This document shows, piece by piece, positions 1 through 4,763 of a DNA stretch of 7,200 bases; the stretch's first letter is position 1, and every line of letters starts with the position of its first letter. The stretch comes from Chloroflexi bacterium UBA4733. Its GTDB lineage: Bacteria > Chloroflexota > UBA4733. The position numbers and the translations under genes were made by a program. The stretch is from contig DHIZ01000359.1 of NCBI GenBank assembly GCA_002404055.1, positions 4,994-12,193 of the forward strand, written 5' to 3'. Under the pieces are notes generated by a model that saw only the letters and a program-made list of their open reading frames with translations, searched no databases and was not told the origin of the DNA.

Positions 1-67
1 GATTGTGGCGGGTCAGTTTGAATAAATCCTTGGCCGCCGCCTCCAAGAACTCGTAGCGAAAGGCCAC
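1..67 (-). CDS. RelE/ParE-like toxin, N-terminal fragment (partial)
   Basis: The reading frame opens with GTG at 67-65 on the minus strand and stays open for 22 codons to the window edge. The peptide starts M-A-F-R-Y-E-F-L-E and continues A-A-A-K-D-L-F-K-L. This matches the opening strand and first helix of RelE/ParE toxins, whose usual pattern is aromatic-x-hydrophobic-x-F followed by A-x-K-D-L-x-K-L. Family members are ribosome-dependent mRNA endonucleases or gyrase poisons. The start lies 2 bases after the stop of the upstream XRE gene, the tight antitoxin-then-toxin spacing expected for translational coupling. The catalytic residues sit in the missing C-terminal part, so activity and subfamily cannot be judged. 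With only 22 residues the family call rests on pattern plus context. Another small partner of an XRE regulator is possible. Confidence 0.5.
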   Translation of the reverse strand, partial: MAFRYEFLEAAAKDLFKLTRHN

Positions 68-69
68 GG

Positions 70-432
70 TTACCGCCGCCGGTCGGCGGCAGCCGGTTCC
101 CTGTTGACGGTCTGCAGGAGCGCCGCGAGAAAAGTCTCGCCGTCGATGCGAGGTCCCGCCTCACCCAGACGCTCCCGAATGATGTTTTCCTCATCCGGCC
201 CACCCAAACGGGGCGGTCGGTGCTCCTCACTATTTCGTGCAAACAGCTCGCCTGGCTCACAATTCAGGGCGTCGCATAACCCGGCCATCGTGTCAAAACG
301 GATCCCCGCCGACTCACCCCGTTCCAACGCTGACACCGTATCGGGGCGCACTCCGGCGATGGCGGCAAGCTGACGCTGGGTCAGCCCCCGCTCCGCCCGT
401 ACTTGCAGAAGCCGCAGTCGTATACCAGCCAT
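70..432 (-). CDS. XRE-family HTH regulator, probable antitoxin
   Basis: This is a 120-residue protein with an N-terminal Cro/C1-type helix-turn-helix at about residues 7-64. It contains the family hallmarks G-L-T-Q-R-Q-L-A (helix 2), G-V-R-P-D-T-V-S-A-L-E-R-G (recognition helix and turn) and a closing L-C-D-A-L-N-C-E-P-G-E-L-F. The C-terminal ~50 residues are charged and end in an R-rich tail; I do not recognise a domain there, and it may bind the partner protein. The frame stays open back to 663, inside lgt, but I chose ATG 432 because GGAGG lies 5 bases upstream and a promoter sits between lgt and this start. The gene is followed after 2 bases by a RelE-like fragment, so an antitoxin that represses its own promoter is the best reading. 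A stand-alone regulator is the alternative. Confidence 0.85.
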   Translation of the reverse strand: MAGIRLRLLQVRAERGLTQRQLAAIAGVRPDTVSALERGESAGIRFDTMAGLCDALNCEPGELFARNSEEHRPPRLGGPDEENIIRERLGEAGPRIDGETFLAALLQTVNREPAAADRRR

Positions 433-454
433 TTCCGCCTCCACCGGGACAAAC

Positions 455-470
455 TCACGCCCTACCGTGA
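455..470 (-). promoter_or_regulatory. Candidate operator (inverted repeat) for the XRE gene
   Basis: There is a perfect inverted repeat with 5-base arms, TCACG and CGTGA, separated by 6 bases. It lies just downstream of the expected transcription start and about 22 bases upstream of the XRE start codon. XRE antitoxins commonly repress their own operon by binding short palindromes at this position. The arms are short, so chance occurrence is possible. Confidence 0.4.
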
Positions 471-483
471 CAATACGACCAGA

Positions 484-512
484 AGTATAGCACTTTGGAA
501 GCTGTTTGGCAG
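484..512 (-). promoter_or_regulatory. Promoter of the XRE/toxin pair (extended -10)
   Basis: On the minus strand the -10 hexamer TATACT (489-484) is preceded by TG plus one base, giving an extended -10. A -35-like CTGCCA lies at 512-507 with a 17-base spacer. The element starts only 5 bases beyond the lgt stop codon, so the toxin-antitoxin pair can be transcribed independently of the lgt operon. The predicted start of transcription is near 477, giving a leader of about 45 bases. Confidence 0.6.
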
Positions 513-517
513 TTGCC

Positions 518-1390
518 CTACTGACCGACCCGAGAGGCTTCTTCCGATGGCGGCGGTTGGTCGGCGGGTAGCGCTGCCGTAGAGGCGCGCATGGCATCGC
601 GGCGACCCTTGTAATGCTGAAGCAGGTAGACCGCCAATGGGATACACACAACGAAGAGGGCAATGGAAGTCAACTGTGCCTGCTTCAAGCCGAAGAGGGT
701 AACGCTGTTGGCGCGCCAGAAAAAGACCACGAACTGACTGACACAGTAGGCGACCAAATAGATCACCGTCAATATGCCCGGCGTGCGCGTCCGCGTCCGC
801 ATGTACCAGAGGATGCCGAAGATCGCCAGCGACATAAACAACTCGATGAGGGCAGCCGGGAAGACGCGCTGATTCAGGTTCGCCGGATCGATAAAGGAGT
901 GCGGGTTGGTATAGATAAATGCAAAGGCGCTCTGCGTGCGGTACCCGACGATATCGCCGTTGACCATGTTGCCGATGCGGCCAAACGCCTGCCCCAGCGG
1001 CAGGCCCAGCACCAGCACATCCAGCAGGCGCCAGAACGACAGTTGCCGGCGGTAAGCGAAGATGAGAATAACAAAGAAGCAGACGAAGAGAGTGCCGAAG
1101 AAGGCCATCCCGCCTTCCCAGGTCGCCAGGATGTCCTGGGGATGGGTCAGGAAGTAGCCGAAGTCGTTCTGGACCACGTAATACAGTCGCCCGCCGATGA
1201 TGCCGAAGATGATCAGCCAGGTGGCGAGGCTATAGACGGTGTCGCGACCGAAGCCGGTGCGGTCCGCCTCGCGGGCATCGACCATGAGACCAACACCGAT
1301 GCCAATGCCGATCATCAACCCGTACCAGCGTAGGGCGATCGGTCCGATGTGGGCGATGATCGGATCAAGTCCGATGTGCAATGGGAACAT
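518..1390 (-). CDS. lgt: Prolipoprotein diacylglyceryl transferase, divergent
   Basis: This encodes 290 residues with about seven hydrophobic membrane segments. Lgt transfers diacylglycerol from phosphatidylglycerol to the lipobox cysteine of prolipoproteins in the cytoplasmic membrane. Family marks present are A-L-R-W-Y-G-L-M (residues 20-27, with the conserved Tyr), G-G-R-L-Y-Y, W-E-G-G-M (91-95) and the signature G-R-I-G-N-M-V-N-G-D-I-V-G (137-149), which keeps Arg138, Asn141 and Gly149. Several residues conserved in E. coli Lgt are changed: GGMSFHG is GGMAFFG (His to Phe98), HPSQLYE is FPAALIE (177-183), the signature Glu is Asp146, and the C-terminal R-x-x-x-E of the last motif is absent (SQFVVFF). 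The ATG at 1390 gives the normal N-terminus; its GAGG (12 bases upstream) overlaps the fabH stop. The gene begins 14 bases after fabH, so it is the last gene of that operon. The family call is firm, but full activity is uncertain. Confidence 0.88.
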   Translation of the reverse strand: MFPLHIGLDPIIAHIGPIALRWYGLMIGIGIGVGLMVDAREADRTGFGRDTVYSLATWLIIFGIIGGRLYYVVQNDFGYFLTHPQDILATWEGGMAFFGTLFVCFFVILIFAYRRQLSFWRLLDVLVLGLPLGQAFGRIGNMVNGDIVGYRTQSAFAFIYTNPHSFIDPANLNQRVFPAALIELFMSLAIFGILWYMRTRTRTPGILTVIYLVAYCVSQFVVFFWRANSVTLFGLKQAQLTSIALFVVCIPLAVYLLQHYKGRRDAMRASTAALPADQPPPSEEASRVGQ

Positions 1391-1404
1391 ATTGGTAGTG
1401 TACC

Positions 1405-2451
1405 TCAGTCGTTGACGGCGGCCGCCGAAGCCGGCGCCGATACCGGTGTCTGTACGGGAACCGGCCCCCAGCGGAGCGCTGACGCCGCCCAGCTCAGCCC
1501 GCTGCCGAACCCCGCCACCACCACGGCACTGCCATCGTGCAGGCGGCCTTCTTCCTGCGCCTCGCAAAGCGCGATGGGGATGGATGCAGCAGAGGTATTA
1601 CCATAGCGCTGCACATTGACGTACACCTTCTCGTCGGGCAGCCCGAGCGTACGCGCGGCCGACTGGATGATGCGCACATTCGCCTGGTGCGCCACGAAGA
1701 GATCGAGATCATCCAGCGTCCAGCCCGCGGCGGCAACGACTTGCTCCGTAATGCGTGGTAATACGCTGACGGCAAAACGGAAGACCTCGCGCCCGTCCAT
1801 GCGGATCATATGCAGGCGGTCCTGGAGCGTGCTACACGTCGCGGGTAGCCTGCTCCCCCCGGCCGGCACCGTCAGGAGATCGGCTCGGCTGCCATCGGAG
1901 CCGACTGTCGTCGCCAGCAGGCCATACTCCTCGTCCGTGGCACGCAAGAGCAATGCGCCGGCCCCATCACCGAAGAGGACGCAGGTCGAGCGATCGGTCC
2001 AGTCCACAATGCGCGAGAAGGTCTCGGCGCCGATTACCAGCACCGTCCGGAAGAGGCCGGAGCGAATCGAACTATCGGCCATCGCCAGGGCGTAGACGAA
2101 GCCGGAGCAGACTGCGTTGATGTCGCAAGCGCCGGCGCGGGTCGCGCCGAGTCCGGCCTGCACCAGGTTCGCAGTCGCCGGCATGGGCTGGTCGGGTGTG
2201 CAGGTGGCGACTAGCACGCAATCAACGTCCTCTGCCGCCGTGCCCGCCACAGCCAGGGCATGCCGACCAGCGATTATCGCCATGCTGGCCGTCGCTTCAT
2301 CGGGTGCGGCCACTCGCCGTTCCGCGATGCCGGTGCGGCTGCGGATCCACTCGTCGGACGTATCGAGCGTCCGGCTCAACTCAATATTGGTGACCACCCT
2401 GGCAGGGACATACTTGCCCCAGCCAGCGACGCAAGCACGACGCAACGCCAC
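1405..2451 (-). CDS. fabH: Beta-ketoacyl-ACP synthase III (FabH)
   Basis: This is a 348-residue thiolase-fold enzyme that condenses an acyl-CoA primer with malonyl-ACP, the first committed condensation of fatty-acid synthesis. The Cys-His-Asn triad is visible: Cys115 in A-V-C-S-G-F, His255 in V-A-H-Q-A-N-V-R-I and Asn285 in Y-G-N-T-S-A-A-S. The N-terminal G-W-G-K-Y-V-P, T-S-D-E-W-I-R-S-R-T-G-I and the F-G-D-G-A-G-A segment are typical of FabH. The length is slightly above the usual ~325 because of a short Pro/Ala-rich C-terminal tail. GTG 2451 is chosen because a perfect AGGAGG lies just upstream (3-base spacing). TTG 2445 (9-base spacing) and GTG 2490 are alternatives and do not change the domain. 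The gene lies between a small unknown protein and lgt on the same strand, under the upstream riboswitch. Substrate preference (acetyl or branched primer) cannot be read here. Confidence 0.95.
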   Translation of the reverse strand: MALRRACVAGWGKYVPARVVTNIELSRTLDTSDEWIRSRTGIAERRVAAPDEATASMAIIAGRHALAVAGTAAEDVDCVLVATCTPDQPMPATANLVQAGLGATRAGACDINAVCSGFVYALAMADSSIRSGLFRTVLVIGAETFSRIVDWTDRSTCVLFGDGAGALLLRATDEEYGLLATTVGSDGSRADLLTVPAGGSRLPATCSTLQDRLHMIRMDGREVFRFAVSVLPRITEQVVAAAGWTLDDLDLFVAHQANVRIIQSAARTLGLPDEKVYVNVQRYGNTSAASIPIALCEAQEEGRLHDGSAVVVAGFGSGLSWAASALRWGPVPVQTPVSAPASAAAVND

Positions 2452-2454
2452 GTT

Positions 2455-2460
2455 CCTCCT
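2455..2460 (-). promoter_or_regulatory. Shine-Dalgarno site of fabH
   Basis: A perfect AGGAGG on the minus strand lies 3 bases before GTG 2451 and 9 bases before the in-frame TTG 2445. It argues against the longer frame starting at GTG 2490, whose own GAGGA is weaker. The short spacing to GTG leaves TTG 2445 as a real alternative start. Confidence 0.6.
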
Positions 2461-2527
2461 GCTCGCCTGTTGACTGCCACCACAGGTCACGCTTCCTCGT
2501 CAGGATAGGTCGGTACACCGTGGCCTG

Positions 2528-3085
2528 TCAACCATCGAGCGAGAACGTAGCCAGTACCTGCCCCAGGGGCTCCATCAGCCGTTCCCGTTGGCTCGCGGAT
2601 GCCACCTGGACATGTACCGTCCAGCGTTTGCCCGTCGCCAACCAACGACCTTCCAGGAACTGCGAGCCATCCACCGCCGACGGTGCAAAGGCGGCAAACT
2701 GCACAACTGTTCCGTTGGCCAGGGGATACGCGCCGGCGCGTTCCGCCAGCGGCACAGTAGCCAGTGTGCGTAAGTGGCACGCTTCGTTCCACACGCCGAC
2801 GCGAAGTCCGCCGGGAACGCTGAAGCGATCTATTGGGGGGCTACCAGCGATAGACTGCGACGCGTCCAGCTGCCAGCCCGGGGGCAACGTGAGGCTGTAG
2901 CCGTAGTGCGCGGAATGGAACAACTGCGGCAACTGAAGGATAAGTGGTTCGGCCGGTCTGGCTATTGCCGCCTCAGTGGTTGCCAACCCACCAGTTGTCG
3001 CGTCCTCACGCACGGGCGCCGCCGGTTCAATCGGCGGAAACACCTTATGGGAACGTCGCAGGAAGGTGAAGATACCAAGTTGCAC
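2528..3085 (-). CDS. Small protein of unknown function, PsbP/DUF1795-like core
   Basis: This encodes 185 residues; I do not recognise a named gene. The GTG start is supported by GGAGG with 6-base spacing. Residues 1-50 are a low-complexity, Pro/Ala/Thr-rich lead with no clear signal peptide or membrane segment. From about residue 58 the pattern H-Y-G-Y-S-L-T-L-P-P-G-W begins an alternating beta-rich domain, ending near residue 183 in V-L-A-T-F-S-L-D-G. A tyrosine-rich strand followed by L-P-x-G-W, and a closing 'L..vl.tF' helix-strand, are typical of PsbP-like/DUF1795 domains. These occur in many bacterial secreted or envelope proteins of unclear role; the assignment here is by motif only. 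It is the first gene after the c-di-AMP riboswitch and lies about 76 bases upstream of fabH, so it is probably the gene most directly controlled by the switch. Confidence 0.75.
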   Translation of the reverse strand: MQLGIFTFLRRSHKVFPPIEPAAPVREDATTGGLATTEAAIARPAEPLILQLPQLFHSAHYGYSLTLPPGWQLDASQSIAGSPPIDRFSVPGGLRVGVWNEACHLRTLATVPLAERAGAYPLANGTVVQFAAFAPSAVDGSQFLEGRWLATGKRWTVHVQVASASQRERLMEPLGQVLATFSLDG

Positions 3086-3162
3086 GGTGCGCCTCCAGGT
3101 GGCACGGCCGCGCCCGGAAACGCCGCAGCAGACAGCGCCACGCGCACTGCCATGCGTCCCCA
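3086..3162 (-). promoter_or_regulatory. Riboswitch expression platform and ribosome binding site
   Basis: This GC-rich stretch joins the aptamer to the GTG start at 3085. The Shine-Dalgarno GGAGG lies at 3096-3092. The segment GCGCAC (3092-3087) between it and the start codon is perfectly complementary to GTGCGC at 3147-3142, so a hairpin could hide the initiation region. No U-tract follows any hairpin here, so I see no intrinsic terminator; control of translation start is the more likely mode. This is inference from base pairing only. Confidence 0.45.
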
Positions 3163-3273
3163 GGCCTACGAGGTGAGCTGACGGGTTCGGGCGGGATCAG
3201 CCCTACCTGCCACATCGGCAGGATTCACCCCACGAAATCGGTTCCCCCGTTCCTCCCATGAGGATTCGGCCGC
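3163..3273 (-). promoter_or_regulatory. Cyclic-di-AMP riboswitch (ydaO/yuaA type)
   Basis: The minus strand carries the conserved blocks of the ydaO/yuaA aptamer in the right order and spacing. First comes a P1 strand GGCC (3271-3268), then a small hairpin TCCTC/GAGGA (3264-3251). It is followed by GGGGGAACC (3248-3240), GGGGTGAATCC (3231-3221), AGGTAGGGC (3208-3200), CCGAACCCGTCAGCT (3190-3176) and CACCTCGTAGGCC (3175-3163), whose GGCC closes P1. The match to the B. subtilis ydaO aptamer as I remember it is close across all the core blocks. In characterised cases c-di-AMP binding turns expression off, mostly for potassium or osmolyte uptake and cell-wall hydrolase genes. Here it precedes an unknown protein, fabH and lgt. 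It begins about 13 bases after the predicted transcription start. Confidence 0.95.
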
Positions 3274-3292
3274 TCTTTATTTGTTAGTACGC

Positions 3293-3321
3293 ACTATACC
3301 AAAGGACGTTACGCAGCGCAA
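3293..3321 (-). promoter_or_regulatory. Promoter of the riboswitch-unknown-fabH-lgt operon
   Basis: On the minus strand TTGCGC (3321-3316) and TATAGT (3298-3293) are separated by 17 bases. The -10 is preceded by TG plus one base, an extended -10 like the one before the XRE gene. Transcription would begin near 3286, immediately ahead of the riboswitch aptamer, giving a leader of about 200 bases. The -35 matches consensus only in TTG, which the extended -10 may offset. Confidence 0.65.
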
Positions 3322-3365
3322 TGCCTGCGCGCCAGGTCGCCGTCTCTCAGCGCCACGCAACTTCC

Positions 3366-3386
3366 TTGACCGGCAGTAACCGGCAA
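3366..3386 (-). terminator. Weak hairpin after the aminotransferase gene
   Basis: A TTG/CAA plus CCGG/CCGG stem (7 pairs with one bulged base) and a 6-base loop lie 6 bases beyond the aminotransferase stop codon. No U-tract follows on the minus strand, so it is at best a poor intrinsic terminator. The rest of 3322-3392 holds nothing else I can name. Confidence 0.25.
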
Positions 3387-3392
3387 GCACCC

Positions 3393-4658
3393 TCAGCATT
3401 GAGCAAAGCCCCGTTGGCCGCGTACCAGGCCGTCAAGCTCCGCCAACAGCGTATCGACGTCTGATTCGTCGTTAAAGTAATTCGTGGAGATGCGCAGCGC
3501 ATTGAACTCCGGCACCAGGCGCGTGATGATGCGCGGCCGCCGTGCCTCCAGCCCGACTTGCAGCGCCTGGGCCCGCTGGCCCTCGATCCGGAAACTCGTC
3601 AGCGCCGAGCTCTGTTCCCAGGGCAGCGGCGTTAACAGCGTCCAGTCCGCTCGCTCGCGAACGCCGTCACGGAGACGCCTTGCCAGCCCTTGCATGCGCT
3701 GCGCTGTCGCCTCAATACCGCCGAGCCCGGCTAGCCAGTCCAGCGCCGCAGTCATGCCGACCCAGCGGGCATAGTCGCGCGTGCCGTACTCGAAGCGCTT
3801 GGCGCTCGCCTGCAAAGTGAGCCCCGTCGCTTCAAAGGTGCTCGCCGAACCGGCGCCGACATGCACCGGCCACAACTGCGTCAGTCGCTCCAGACGCCCC
3901 CACAGGAAGCCGGTGCCGGTCGGTCCGCACAGCCACTTGTGCCCGTTGCCTGCATAGAAGTCACAGTCGATTTGCCCGACATCCACCGGGACGACGCCAA
4001 CCGCTTGCGCCCCGTCGACCAGCGTGAGGATGCCGCGCTCGCGTGACCAGGCGGCAATTTCTCGCACAGGTAGGCGCGTGCCGGTCTCCGTGCTGACGTG
4101 ACTGGTGGCAATCAGGCGGGTGCGCGGCCCGCACAGCAGTCTGATCGACGCCAGGCAACGTTCTGGATCAGCGTCGACGGGGAAGCGCCGCAGCAGCACC
4201 CCCCGCCGCTGTTGCAGATAGGTCCAGGGCAAGAGCATGGCCGGGTGTTCCTGCGCCGACAGCAGCACCTCGTCACCCGGCGACCACTCCAACCCGGCCA
4301 CCACCCAGTTCACCGCGTCGGTGGCGTTGCCACAGAGGCCGATTTCCTCCGGCACGGCTCCCAGCAGCGATGCCAGCCCGGCGCGGGCACGATCAACCTC
4401 CGGTATCAACTCCGGGTAGGCGACCCGCCCACCGAGCTCCAACTGCGCCGTCGCCGCTAGCAGTCGATCAACGACCGGCTGGGGACGCAGCCCGACCGTG
4501 CCGGTATTGAGATACACCGTTGTGCCGGCCGTGGGGAACGCGGCGCGAACGCTACGCCAGTCGACAGTAGGCGACGCGAGACCAGGGGATGCTGCGCCGA
4601 TGGTAGGCTCCTTTCTGCGGAATTGACAACCTGACTGTACACCTATATGATCGCCCAT
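3393..4658 (-). CDS. Class-V PLP-dependent aminotransferase (NifS/CefD-like superfamily)
   Basis: This encodes up to 421 residues of fold-type I PLP enzyme. Visible motifs are V-Y-L-N-T-G-T-V-G (48-56), the cofactor-phosphate region G-N-A-T-D-A-V-N (110-117), Q-E-H-P (136-139), T-S-H-V-S-T-E-T-G (185-193), Asp215 in V-D-G-A-Q-A-V-G and the Schiff-base lysine Lys241 in G-N-G-H-K-W-L-C-G-P. R-F-E-Y-G-T-R (288-294) and R-I-S-T-N-Y-F-N (389-396) follow, with Arg389 a likely carboxylate ligand. Relatives include cysteine desulfurases, isopenicillin-N epimerases and other amino-acid lyases; the motifs do not choose among them. The only conventional start before the domain is ATG 4658, but it lies inside the divergent promoter and lacks a Shine-Dalgarno. 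A strong AAAGGAG precedes an in-frame ATC at 4601 (402 residues). The gene stands alone and diverges from the ABC operon. Confidence 0.88.
   Translation of the reverse strand: MGDHIGVQSGCQFRRKEPTIGAASPGLASPTVDWRSVRAAFPTAGTTVYLNTGTVGLRPQPVVDRLLAATAQLELGGRVAYPELIPEVDRARAGLASLLGAVPEEIGLCGNATDAVNWVVAGLEWSPGDEVLLSAQEHPAMLLPWTYLQQRRGVLLRRFPVDADPERCLASIRLLCGPRTRLIATSHVSTETGTRLPVREIAAWSRERGILTLVDGAQAVGVVPVDVGQIDCDFYAGNGHKWLCGPTGTGFLWGRLERLTQLWPVHVGAGSASTFEATGLTLQASAKRFEYGTRDYARWVGMTAALDWLAGLGGIEATAQRMQGLARRLRDGVRERADWTLLTPLPWEQSSALTSFRIEGQRAQALQVGLEARRPRIITRLVPEFNALRISTNYFNDESDVDTLLAELDGLVRGQRGFAQC
4608..4614 (-). promoter_or_regulatory. Shine-Dalgarno site inside the annotated aminotransferase N-terminus
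   Basis: AAAGGAG on the minus strand is followed after exactly 6 bases by ATC (4601-4599), in frame with the enzyme. It suggests that translation begins here and that the 19 residues encoded upstream (4658-4602) are not made. No ATG, GTG or TTG is available at a usable distance. Confidence 0.45.
4623..4651 (+). promoter_or_regulatory. Sigma-70 promoter of the ABC transporter operon
   Basis: A perfect -35 TTGACA (4623-4628), a 17-base spacer and a -10 TATGAT (4646-4651, five of six consensus bases) give one of the strongest promoter matches possible. Transcription should start near 4658. It overlaps the upstream in-frame ATG of the substrate-binding protein (4647) and the ATG of the divergent aminotransferase (4658), making both doubtful as real start codons. 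Confidence 0.8.
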
Positions 4659-4692
4659 GCTGCGGCATCAGGAGATCAGTCGGCATACGTGT

Positions 4693-4706
4693 GTGCGTCC
4701 CCGCAC
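4693..4706 (+). other. Small hairpin in the leader of the ABC operon
   Basis: GTGCG and CGCAC (five pairs, 4-base loop) form a hairpin in the ~105-base untranslated leader between the promoter and GTG 4764. The leader is pyrimidine-rich and matches no riboswitch I recognise. The Shine-Dalgarno AGGAG lies at 4753-4757, 6 bases before the start. Confidence 0.25.
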
Positions 4707-4763
4707 GGCTGTTCCCCCGCCCACCGGCACGCGAGGCAATACCTCACCGAAAAGGAGCTCTTT

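Noticed and set aside
433..663. N-terminal extension of the XRE protein back into lgt
   Set aside because: The extension is antigenic noise from the lgt coding region in another frame; a good Shine-Dalgarno and promoter support ATG 432.
614..1333. Plus-strand open frame of 239 codons over lgt
   Set aside because: The product is rich in charged residues with no family pattern, while the minus strand encodes an obvious Lgt.
2962..3153. Minus-strand ATG frame starting in the riboswitch expression platform, with a signal-peptide-like start
   Set aside because: It has no Shine-Dalgarno, overlaps the supported GTG 3085 gene in another frame, and reads into Arg-rich nonsense. It lies in the leader RNA.
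4693..4706. Leader hairpin as a riboswitch or attenuator
   Set aside because: It is a lone 5-pair hairpin with no conserved aptamer blocks, U-tract or leader peptide; I list it only as a small structure.
4647..4763. Upstream ATG start for the substrate-binding protein
   Set aside because: This ATG is part of the -10 element, so it would lie upstream of the transcript start; the signal peptide and Shine-Dalgarno fit GTG 4764.
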